A DNA stretch of 64,000 nt from Saururus chinensis (taxonomy: Eukaryota > Streptophyta > Magnoliopsida > Piperales > Saururaceae): NCBI GenBank assembly GCA_035235625.1, contig CP141148.1, positions 8,427,001-8,491,000 of the forward strand, given 5' to 3'. The notes beneath the pieces are model-generated. The model saw nothing but the letters and a program-made list of their open reading frames with translations. It ran no database searches and was not told the origin of the DNA. Of the stretch, positions 1 through 16,169 are shown in pieces. A program made the translations under genes and the position numbers. Positions within the stretch are counted from its first letter, which is position 1; each line of letters opens with the position of its first letter.

Positions 1-838
1 ATTGCTACAACGTTGCAGCAATATTGCTACAACGTTGCAGTGTTATCGCTGTAACGTTGCAACGTTATCAAGGAACGCTGCAACGTTGTAGCAATAACGC
101 TGCAACGGTGCAGCAATAACACTACAACGTTGCAGTGATATTGCTGCAACGTTGCAGCATTATTGCTGCAATGTTGCAGCGATAATGTTTCAACGTTGCA
201 GCGATAATGCTGCACTGTTGCTGCGTTCCTCGACAGCGTTGCAACATTACAGCGATATTGCTACAACGTTGTAGCGATAATGCTTCAACGTTGTAGTGAT
301 ATTCTTTGCCGTTGCAGCGTTATTGCTACGACGTTGCTGCGTTCCTCGACAACATTACAACGTTGCAGCGATATTGCTGCAACGTTGCAGCTATAATGCT
401 ACAACATTGTAGCGTTCCTCGATAACGTTGTAACATTGCAATGATAACGCTGCAACGTTGTAGCGATATTGCTGCAATGTTGCAGTGATAACGCTAACGC
501 TGCAACGTTGTAGCGATATTGCTGCAACGTTGCAGTGTTATTGCTGCGATGTTGCAGCAATAACGTTGCAACGTTGCCGCGATAACGCTGCAACATTGTA
601 GCGATATTGCTGCAACGTTGCAGTGTTATTGCTGCGATGTTGCAGCAATAACGTTGCAACGTTGTCGCGATAACGCTGCAACATTGTAGCGTTATTGCTA
701 CAACATTGCAGCGTTCCTCGATAACGTGCGATAACGCTGCAACGTTGTAGCGTTATTGCTACAACATTGCAGCGTTCCTCGATAACGTGCAATAACACTG
801 CAACGTTGTAGCGTTATTGCTACAACATTGCAGTGTTC
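1..838. repeat. Tandem array of 16-bp palindromes (first array)
   Basis: The stretch is built from variants of the perfect palindrome GCTGCAACGTTGCAGC separated by short spacers such as gttatt, gatatt or tataat, giving a basic period of about 22 bp. Common variants replace one G/C pair (GCTACAACATTGTAGC), usually keeping the symmetry. Some spacers are replaced by a longer insert beginning gttcctcgataac, which makes a higher-order period, clearest at 700-838. The array runs off the left edge of the window and stops abruptly near 838. Open frames across it encode only Leu-Gln-Arg and Asn-Ala-Thr-type repeats and are not genes. Confidence 0.92.
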
Positions 839-1407
839 CTTCTATATTGTTTGAAAGAGCAGACATTTTAAATCTGAGTGAGGACTTCATTCTCCAACTC
901 GATTAATTATGTCTGTCACTCTAACTTTAAAACAGCACCATTGGGAGATCAGTCCAGCCAACCACAACTATCAGATCACAGTTTAGAAACAAAAAACTGT
1001 CGGAAATGTTATTTGTATTGACTCTGTCCAATTTTTAGATTTTTCACTTCTCTGTTTACTGCCTTAGACAATTCAAACTAAACCGTTAAAAAGACAAACT
1101 CACTAAGGGACAATCACGAAAACCTTGATCATGGAAAATCACAGGGGTTTGGCAAGTGATACAACTATGTCCATCTTTATAATGTGAGCCTAATCAGTCA
1201 TCTTTGGAAATATACCGATTATATCCATTTCTTCTTTGGGAATAGAGATAATATATATTACATTTCTTCTTTCAGTTATTTGTCAATAAACATGGGAAGA
1301 TATCTCAAGATTTCCCGTTCCATATACAATCAAATCATCCTCTAGCTGCAAATTCTCATTAAGTAGATGTGTCAATACCGTAACAAACATAAACCCTTCA
1401 TTATTAC
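839..1407. other. Non-coding stretch next to the cabin-1-like relic
   Basis: No open frame or repeat of note. It lies downstream, in the minus-strand sense, of the last recognisable cabin-1-like exon. It may be the remains of an intron or 3' region of that gene. I could not recognise another cabin-1 exon here. Confidence 0.4.
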
Positions 1408-3587
1408 CCTTCTATCTGTTCTAAGAGATGTGTATGCCCGATCAAGAGTGCAGAAGTCCCTGGTCTTCTCTAGGAGGCTCATATAAAGCAAGGTGTATTT
1501 ACGGATGCAAGTAATGAATTTTCGTGAACTTTCAGATAAACTGACTTCCATAAACTTCTTGTTTCCACGAAGACCTCGAGTTTTCCGCCTGTTTATTAAA
1601 AAAAAATAGTGACACATTTTCCTTTATCACCAAAATAGAAAGACATAAGCTATCAATATGGTTTTACTCTTACCTGCCCTTTCTAACCATCCCATCAATC
1701 TCCCACATATTAATTGTAAATGAAGAACGAGAAGACCTAAAGCAGAATGAGAGTTCATCCTTAGCATGTTCAAAGTCCCCGCTTGACGCCTACTGTAAAG
1801 GCCTTGAGCCATCTTATACCTCGCATTATGGAAATGTTTGAGCTCACCTTCCACACAAATTTTAAGAGCTGAAAGGCAATCCTTAAAAAGGATGTTCCAA
1901 GCCTCTTCCAGTTGGGGTAGCTCATCATCCTTTGGTTTCTTCTCAGAGCTAGCTTCTATATTGTTTTTAGCAGTCATACGAAAATGAAGCTCCTCATCAC
2001 TCCAACCAAATATCTTCAATACAGTATCCTTAGTTGACTGACTGAAGGAATGTGCAGTTACAACCTGATAAGGCAATGGTTATGTCAAAAATGAATATCA
2101 ATATTTCAAGTTTAGCAGACACAAACACAACAGCATTCACTGACATTTCTCTCAGACTTGAGGAAATGTTAGTTTCATTCACAGCTCCACCGTTACCAAT
2201 ATTTTTGTTGACGAATTCAGTAACTTAGCTAATGGTTTTTCTTGACATTATTGGAGATCCATCCCAACATTCTATAGGCAATCTCTATCATCCAACATAA
2301 AAAAATCTCAAAAAGGTGATGTATAAGACACCCTTTCTCATCAAGTCACATTGTTAGGATGATGAGCATCTGTCGATATAAATTATATAAATTGCCAGTT
2401 TTAACACCATTCAGGCTAGAATAAGAAACCACTAGGAGTACTAGGCATTCAAACTGAAGACCTTGTGAAGGTTCCTCTTATTCTTTGTTCAGCCAAGGCG
2501 CAATTCCAGTTGGTCTAACTAAAATTATGAAAGATGGTGCTAAAAATAAATACTAAAATCTTGACAAAACATCATTTGCATATAGTATAAAAGTAGGTGC
2601 AATAGATTACTCAAAATAGGGGAAAAGAAATTAATGAGCTTTTGTTTTTCTCAACTAATGACCACCTGTAGTGAAGATCCAACAAATAAAACATTGACAA
2701 AAGGCTATAAGAAAACTAGCCTGAAGGGCATCCATATTCTCGCTTTCCACCTTTATAAAGTAACTTCAAACGCGAAGCATGCATCCTATAAACGGTATCT
2801 ACAGACTGAATTAATCAAGTTGAGAGCTTTACGGTAGTAAGAAAAGGCCTTTGCAGCTGGGTACTTCATCTTTTCACAAAGTTTACCCAAGTAGAAAGCA
2901 TGCAGCCGGTCAGGCCTACGGTATAAAAAGATGCAAAAATTAACATTCCACTTTGTTGATCGAGGACATGCAAAGGAATACAGTCAGGATTGGCAATAGC
3001 ATACTTGTACTCAAAAGCTTTCTTGAAGTGTTTCATATAATTCTCGGCACGTAAACATCCAGACTTCATTCTTTTTTGGTACAACGGTTCTTTGATCATA
3101 AAATGGAATAACATTCTCAAGAAATTTGTCATAATACACTAGCGCCAGTAACTCGTGCATCTGACTCTGAATATGATCACATTAAGAAATCAGATGGGAT
3201 TCTAAGCAAATGAAACAACAATCAACAGAAATAAATTACTAAGGTCGTAAAACTTACCTTCTGATAAGGAGTTGTTGCTACAGCCACACTCATTAACGAA
3301 CATCTCCTAGCCCTTCTTCGACTAACTTCAACTCTCTGAGGTAAAGAATGATGCTTTCTCCATTCCACAACATTTATGTGCTTGCTGCCATCATTCAGTA
3401 GCAAATCTACCTCCTGAATAAGAATGCCTCATTATGTCATAGTTGAAAAATTATAAAATCATTTGGCAATAAAGTCGGCAAAGACAGCTCATGACCGATG
3501 CTTATCTGAACACAAAATTGCTTACCTCATCATAGATAGTTGCAAGCCGCTTCCAGTTGTCAAAGCGCAAGGGGTTGTATATTAATG
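1408..3587 (-). pseudogene. Cabin-1-like TPR protein, broken gene fragment
   Basis: Plant calcineurin-binding protein cabin-1-like proteins are large nuclear TPR proteins related to the HIRA-complex subunit CABIN1. Six exons in order match the family as I remember it. 3526-3587 reads IYNPLRF..WKRLATIYDE. 3258-3413 reads [15 protein letters not shown] and SRRRARRC. 3005-3166 reads SQMHELLALVYYDKFLENV and later MKHFKKAFEYK. 2915 down to about 2737 reads PDRLHAFYLGKLCEK. 1674-2064 reads VVTAHSFSQSTKDTVLKI and LSALKICVEGELKHFHNAR. 1408-1588 reads [12 protein letters not shown] and [15 protein letters not shown] and AG sites join these in phase, including an 89-bp intron at 2916-3004. At least three frameshifts break the reading: near 3062 before NYMKHFKK, near 2812 before YRMHASRLKLLYKGGK, and near 1790 before [13 protein letters not shown]. 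The first and last parts of the roughly 1,900-residue family protein are missing. Sequencing error is possible, but three indels in 1.5 kb of coding sequence favour a pseudogene. Confidence 0.82.
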
Positions 3588-3589
3588 TG

Positions 3590-3903
3590 GCAATGTTGCG
3601 GCGTTAATGCAGCAACGTTGCGGCGTTAAAGCGGCAACATTGCAGCAATAATGCTACAACGTTGCAAAGATTGCCCGATAACGTTGCAAAGATTGCACCA
3701 ATAACGCTGCAACGTTGCAGTGATAATGCTGCAACGTTGCAGCGTTATTGCTGCATCGTTGCAGCGTTTCTTGGTAACGTTGCAGCAATAACGCTGCAAC
3801 GTTGTAGCGTTATTGGTGCAACGATGCGGCATTAATGCTGCACCATTGCAGCAATAATGCTACAACGTTGCAGCGTTGCCCGATAATGTTGCAACGTTTC
3901 ACC
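3590..3903. repeat. Tandem array of 16-bp palindromes (second array)
   Basis: Same repeat family as at 1-838, including exact GCTGCAACGTTGCAGC copies and variants such as GTTGCGGCGTTAA. One boundary abuts the cabin-1-like exon that ends near 3587, so the array replaces or separates the upstream part of that relic. No coding potential. Confidence 0.9.
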
Positions 3904-4070
3904 AAAAACAGAGCAACATATACCTACAGAGATCCTCCTCAATCTTATTCGTATTAACTATTCTAAAAAAAAGGGGTATGAACATAGCAAGTTACAAGTT
4001 TTATCATAAAAAAACACAGCTTACATAAGATTATAAACATAAAATGTTTACCTTTACCACTAACTGCAAT

Positions 4071-4274
4071 TCAAAAGTGGTAGAGTTGATATGTTGCAAT
4101 ATGTAGCACAACCCCTGAATTGTCTTCCTCAACAACAGCATAAAAGAGCCGCATAATCATATCTATGATTGCAGTAGCCCTCGTAGTCACTGAATTGTCG
4201 TCCTTAACTACAGCAGATTTGTAGCCACTAGGAGCATTTTTTGAATCGAAGGGCATCGTCCCTCCTCTCCTCAT
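4071..4274 (-). pseudogene. Possible upstream exon of the cabin-1-like relic
   Basis: A minus-strand frame reads SGYKSAVVKDDNSVTTRATA, then IIDMIMRLFYAVVEEDNSG and VVLHIATYQLYHF before a stop. It sits upstream of the other cabin-1-like exons in the right order and orientation. The family has a segment with alternating hydrophobic helices of this kind before the NPLRF segment. The match is from memory and weaker than for the other exons. The palindrome array at 3590-3903 separates it from them. It could instead be an unrelated small exon. Confidence 0.35.
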
Positions 4275-4424
4275 TTCATCTGGACTCTATCTCCCTTTCT
4301 CCTTGATTGTATTGCGCCTAGCTATGAGAGGCGGGAAAAGAAGAGTAAGAGGGCGGTCAGTCAGGAGATGACACCGAGGAAAATTTGTTGTTTTTCTGAA
4401 AGGATTTTTACTCCTTGTCCAAAG

Positions 4425-4504
4425 GAACCAAGAGCTTCAGGAACAAAGAGGAGGTGGAATAAAGAGAAGACGAACCAAGAGCTTCAGGAACAAAGAGGAG
4501 GTGG
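4425..4504. repeat. Short direct duplication
   Basis: Two copies of about 33 bp starting GAACCAAGAGCTTCAGGAAC lie 47 bp apart (4425 and 4472), near-identical over their length. Confidence 0.8.
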
Positions 4505-5159
4505 ACAACCAGAGGATGACTCACATTGAGGTGGAGTGCAATGGGTGCCGAAAACAGATGAATGAGTATCTTCCTCGGCTCCGATCTATGCGATAAGTCC
4601 AGTTCCGGCGGCTCTTGTTCATGATCGATCAAAAGGGAGGCACTACGGTGGACGATTCCAGTGGCGACGGTCAATGAAGAGGAAGTACAAGAGGCAGGAA
4701 AAAAGTCTCAGGTTTTTCTGAATTGTTCTGATTTGCATCTTTTGTAAGAGAGGCGGGTTTTCTCAATCTGGTTTCGTCGTTGTTAGAAAACCGGGTTCCC
4801 GGATCCGCAAACGTGAACCAATTCCCGGTTCCATTTCACCGTGAACCCAAATGCTATCCAGATTGAGCGTCACCGTGAATCTACTGGCCTTTGTGACGTG
4901 GAAGGCACCCATTGGTGGCCAATCGGTGCTGAGCGGAAATACCCTCCCCAACATATTCGCGTCCTAAATCAATAGGTCGAACATTGTAGACAAATTGCCG
5001 AGACCAATCGGAACTGGAGTCTATCTTAACAGTAGTGGTCGCATGGATTACTTCTTTTCATCCATTTCGGTTCGGAAAGCTCTCTTCTACATGGAACTGA
5101 TCCTGAACCACGATACAACATCTCTTACACATTTGACATGGCCGATATCTATGTGGTAA
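4505..5159. other. Intergenic, no recognised gene
   Basis: Short open frames on the minus strand (4408-4674, 4763-4954) have unremarkable composition. They have no domain I recognise and no supporting splice structure. Confidence 0.4.
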
Positions 5160-5164
5160 AGAGT

Positions 5165-5320
5165 TTTTTTATGTTCGGCTCTAACAATGAGCCCAACGTA
5201 AGGTAAGCATAAAAGTCTTTTATTCATGAGATTAATAACACACATAATATCGCATAATATTGATCTCCAATGCGTACCTTACGCTTGGTTTATTATCAAA
5301 GAGTAGTATAAAAATTGCTT
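5165..5320. mobile_element. MITE, family M2, first copy
   Basis: Long inverted repeats. The left arm holds ACAATGAGCCCAACGTAAGG. The right arm near 5275-5313 is its near reverse complement (CCTTACGCTTGGTTTATT). They enclose an AT-rich centre and form a hairpin. A related copy with the same ATGTTC..CTCT..ACAATGAGCCCA arm lies at 42161-42382. No transposase. The target duplication was not resolved. Confidence 0.65.
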
Positions 5321-5833
5321 CTTATCCATGTGTGGGTGACAGCTGAAGCATGGCTTTCATAATTATATTTCCATTCATTTTTTTATCAAGGATGGACGAG
5401 GTAGAGGGTAGCCTACAAGGTGTTAGCAATGTGAAAATGTTTTCTTAACTAGGCTCCATGACTCGGTGACCATGCAACATGGGGCTTTGTGAGCTCGTAT
5501 AGCATGGTCAGGGGTCATAGTCATGGAGCATTGTTAAGCTAGACGCATCCTTAGCAAAGCTGGAGCCCTTGAGTGCTAGATTGGTGATGGGGTGATGGGG
5601 TGATGGGGGGTGGGCTGAAACACCTCCTCTCTTCCCCAAATGCCTACTTGGGAGAAGAAGGGGGTAGCATTGTAGAACATGGCCAATCAAGTGCCCAATC
5701 TAAGCTCATAAGCATATTAGGTAGTCTATTTCTTTTATGGAAGCAAAAATATACAACCACCTACAAGTTGTTTATCTATGTCCCTAAGAAAGAGAGATGA
5801 TTGCTCCAAATAAATATTTTAAATAAAAAATAA

Positions 5834-5972
5834 TATTCTTACTCTATTTTTTCTACGCTAAAGTCTATCCAACCTCTAATTGAAGAGAGAAAATAAATAC
5901 AACATACTGATCTACTTTTTTTCGTCCAATCAAAGTTAGAATGGGATTTTAGTGTAGAGAAAGTGGAAGTAT
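5834..5972. mobile_element. MITE, family M1, first copy
   Basis: Starts ATTCTTACTCTATTTTTTCT. The two arms are rough reverse complements: ACGCTAAAGTCTATCC on the left and GGGATTTTAGTGTAG on the right. Two relatives at 15213-15358 and 42480-42631 share the start and the AAATAAAT/AAGTAAAT middle. Non-coding. Confidence 0.65.
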
Positions 5973-7351
5973 CAGTTTCCATTCTGAATGGGGGAGGACT
6001 CAACCCCTGGAATTTGCCCTGCCCCTAAGATCTTACTTGGTAGGATAGTGCCAAAGGCTCTGACCTGTGTTGAAATCCCAAGACTATAAGTTTAGTATTA
6101 CTCTATTATACTGCAAACTTTAAGCTAATAAATATATGGTCAAAACTCAAAAGAGAGGCCCCTCATCGTCTACCTCGATTTACTTAAGGGGGGTTCGTTG
6201 CAATGGACTTTGTTTCACACCTTTCCCAACCACTCGTGTTTTTACGGAATTGATGAGGTTTTTTATGTAAAATCATACTCCTATATAAGGAGCCATGAGT
6301 GACGATAGATTTATGTTAAACTTACTATATTTCCCTCAAATATTCTATAATGTCCATAATTTTGGTAAAACACCCTTACATGTGTGATTTGTGTGTATTT
6401 TTAGCTAAACATTTTGCTTAGACATCAGACGTATATGGTCATTCTAATTACTTTTACATGGCTGACATATAGCAACCAATGGTAGTTGCTAAGACAACAT
6501 GGGCATGACTTTTTATGTTGTGTTATTTCTTTCTTTGCAAGGTAATGTTTTGTGCTCTTAAATTCAGATTTAGTCGTTTATAGTACCGCTTAAAAGCTCT
6601 CAATAGGCTCTATCAAATGGGATCTGATATAAATAATTATTTTCACATTTGTTTTGTGGATCTCGCATATATGACACACTTTTCAATAATTTTTTTTAAT
6701 TTTTCTCCATATTACACATTTAATTTCATGCATTATTGGTATCATTGAAAAACTTTCTACAAGTTCTATTAAATAAGGCCCCACATGGGTATGGATCTTT
6801 AAATATTTTGGATGGGTTTTGCACGTCAATACAAATACTAAGCCTGTCTATTACATTGGTTAAAGGGTGATCAGATTGGCCGAAATGAAGCCTTTTTTAC
6901 CTGGAACAAATTCCTTTATAAAAAAATTGGGCTTTTACTGTCTCCAATGACTCGTCGATGAATTGCCGCCCGTTATCTCCTGCCAGCAAACTCCGCCTTA
7001 TCACCAATCATTCCTCTCCACCTAAATGATGCCATAATGTTCATTTTTGAGAATCTGAATGAAGATAGGGTTTATTTAAAACTTAAGAGCAGTCTGATGC
7101 TAAAACAAGTAATATGACATTTGATATTAAGAAATAAAAAAATAAAATTTTGGCTTCTTCTGCTTGATAATATAAAAAAATCTCTTCAGTATAAACAAAC
7201 AGAGGGAGACCCCACTAGAACTAATCACATGTCATACATTATTTTACTTTACTTATACTTAGTTGTGTCATTATAAAATAATTTATAATTTATAATTTTG
7301 AAAGAGTAAACAAGATAATTAATATAATGGACAATAAGATTCTATAAAAAA
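5973..7351. other. AT-rich intergenic region
   Basis: No open frame of interest, no RNA gene and no clear repeat. It lies upstream of the iminopeptidase gene. Confidence 0.5.
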
Positions 7352-7545
7352 TACTCATTCCATCTCAAATTAATAGCTTTATTAGGCCAAAAAAAATATT
7401 CTATATTAATTGCTTTAAATTATTTAATTTAAGTAATGTGTATTTAAAAAATAATATTATAATTTCTTAAGAAAGTTTTACTATTTATTAAAAATTATTT
7501 TTTTTAATCTAAATATAGCTATTAAAATATAGAAGGGAGAGAGTA
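7352..7545. mobile_element. Stowaway-like MITE
   Basis: Begins TACTCATTCCATCTCAAATT and ends GAAGGGAGAGAGTA, so inverted ends of the CTCNCTCC type sit inside TA dinucleotides. Both arms carry the TTAATAGC / GCTATTAA pair next to the ends. Size (about 194 bp), AT-rich interior and TA target fit the Tc1/mariner Stowaway group. It sits about 170 bp upstream of the iminopeptidase start codon, so it may be part of its promoter region. Confidence 0.7.
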
Positions 7546-7715
7546 TTTCTTAGTTGGCAGTTATTATTTGATTATCATTCTTGTAGAAGGATAAGATGGT
7601 GTAAAGAGGAGTTTATGGGATCATAAATGAACTTCCAATTTCTCAAAGATTTCTAAGTAGCAACCTGGAGGTGCTCAAGTGGGTGAATTTGGCAAGTCCG
7701 TGACATTATTTCGCA

Positions 7716-14687
<6,972 letters not shown>

Positions 14688-15028
14688 ATGTTCCCATTTA
14701 CCATAGCCCTCATGTAGTATGACTGGAACCTCCCAAGTTTATTTAACTGTACTTGCATCAGAAAAACAGATTTCATTTCATGCATTGACAATCACATTGA
14801 TTATTTTAGGGTTGATTCTAAACTGGATGGTTTCCTATTGGTTTTGCATTTTCCTTACCAGATGAAAATCAAACTCTATTCATATAAGTATAATCCTCTC
14901 TATGCGTACATTATATGTAATGTAAAACACATAAATACCATCTGCCTGTAATTGTATATGGGAGTTTTATTTGCATTCCATTTTTATTCGATGAGTCAAT
15001 GACTATAGTAATTAGGTTTGTTTTTTGG

Positions 15029-15172
15029 TACTCTGTCCCATATTAATAGCGCAGTAATTTTTATTGAATGATTGGACCTACAGCTGGTAGAATGGAAAAT
15101 AGCTTCTGAGACGTTTTTTAAGGACTTGCCTCTTAAGTTGAGCCAAACAAAGCTATTAATATGGGGCAAGTA
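15029..15172. mobile_element. Stowaway-like MITE downstream of the iminopeptidase gene
   Basis: Ends TACTCTGTCCCATATTAATA and TATTAATATGGGGCAAGTA are inverted copies inside TA dinucleotides. Length is about 144 bp. Same class as the element at 7352-7545, but not a close copy. Confidence 0.75.
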
Positions 15173-15212
15173 TTTTTTTCAAATGGTGCTATTAAATATA
15201 GAAAAATTATAT

Positions 15213-15358
15213 TTATACTCTATTTTTTCTAAATCATAAGGCCTTACACCACTTATAATTAGATGGAAAAAAATAAATCTCACGTTGTCAAGTGGAACTC
15301 ATTTTTTCTATTCAATTAAAGGTGGTGTAAGGCCTCTAGAGATAGTAGAGTAAGAATA
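15213..15358. mobile_element. MITE, family M1, second copy
   Basis: Hairpin element. Left arm ACTCTATTTTTTCT then AAGGCCTTACACCAC; right arm GGTGGTGTAAGGCC then GTAGAGTAAGAATATT. The arms pair well, and the core matches the M1 copy at 42480-42631 (TTGTCAAGTG motif). Confidence 0.75.
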
Positions 15359-15499
15359 TTAGGTTCCTTAATATAAGACAAAATAAGTATTAGTATAAGA
15401 GGGAAGAAGTATATACTTGTATGCCGTTAGTGTAAAACACTACTATATGCAGCTTAAGTGTATATAGTTGTGCAGTCAGTCATCTTTTATATCAATTAC

Positions 15500-15592
15500 T
15501 GTTGGCTAGTAATTACAAATTTTATTTACTTTAATTTTTCTTACTTCTAGTACTCTCATGAACCCTCAAAAAGTGGGCAGCTGCATCACCTT
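15500..15592. repeat. Dispersed repeat, copy 1
   Basis: Shares the TACTCTCATG..CCCT.AAAA.GT and GGCAG.TGCATCACCTT blocks with 23315-23412, and a shorter match at 23190-23222. It lies just before the partial duplicate of the iminopeptidase 3' end. Element type unknown. Confidence 0.6.
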
Positions 15593-15654
15593 GCGGGCAT
15601 AGGCTGACACTAAAAATTTACATGTGTAGTCCTTTGATGAACTGAAGCATTTTC

Positions 15655-15905
15655 TCTGCATAGACGTCCTGGAGTCACTGGTCACTCTGCGAATGATTTC
15701 TTAATGGGGAAAAGCGCTTCAATGTGCCCATTGAGCACCGCACTCATGCAGTAAGACCGGAACCTCACAAGTTCACTTAACTGTACTTCATTGGGAATGG
15801 CATTTATCATTTTCTGCATGATACCCTTTTGGCATTCACACGTAACTCATGTTCTGCATTTTCCTTTCCAGAAGTAAATTAAACTGCATTCAAATAAGTA
15901 TAATC
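15655..15905 (+). pseudogene. Partial duplicate of iminopeptidase last exon and 3' region
   Basis: CTGGTCACTCTGCGAATGA resembles the last exon of the gene at 14596-14616 (GCAGGTCACTCTGCAAATGA). Most of the exon is then missing, and the match resumes with the end of the coding region and the 3' region (GACCGGAACCTCACAAGTT against GACTGGAACCTCCCAAGTT; CAAATAAGTATAATCCT against CATATAAGTATAATCCT). The same order in both places argues for a local segmental duplication with an internal deletion. It cannot encode the catalytic domain. Confidence 0.75.
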
Positions 15906-16169
15906 CTTTCTTCAACAAGTAAAAACTTCTTACAAAAGAATTGGAGCCAAAAGAATAAAAAAACATCTTACAGAGAAGAGTGCGACATTTATCTACACCT
16001 CTAGCAGAGAGGAGTATTCTACTCTTTCAACAATTTTAAGTCCAATGGGAGAGCAGGAAAGCTAGATCTCCCTTATACTTTTCCTAGTATCCGCTTCACT
16101 GGCACTTGCCTGGCTGAGGCACCCATCTCTCTAGTTTAATTAGAGTCTCTTTCCGAACTTCATCTACTT
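15906..16169 (-). other. 3' flank of the CSLC gene
   Basis: Non-coding gap between the iminopeptidase duplicate and the CSLC stop codon at 16170-16172, probably holding the CSLC 3' UTR. No further signal was recognised. Confidence 0.4.

Noticed and set aside
27-798. Open frames across the first palindrome array
   Set aside because: They encode only the translated repeat (LQRCS, NNATTLQRY) on one strand, have no outside similarity and follow the repeat period.
1-838. CRISPR-like array
   Set aside because: Spacers are short and repeated, not unique, the repeats vary, and the context is a plant genome.
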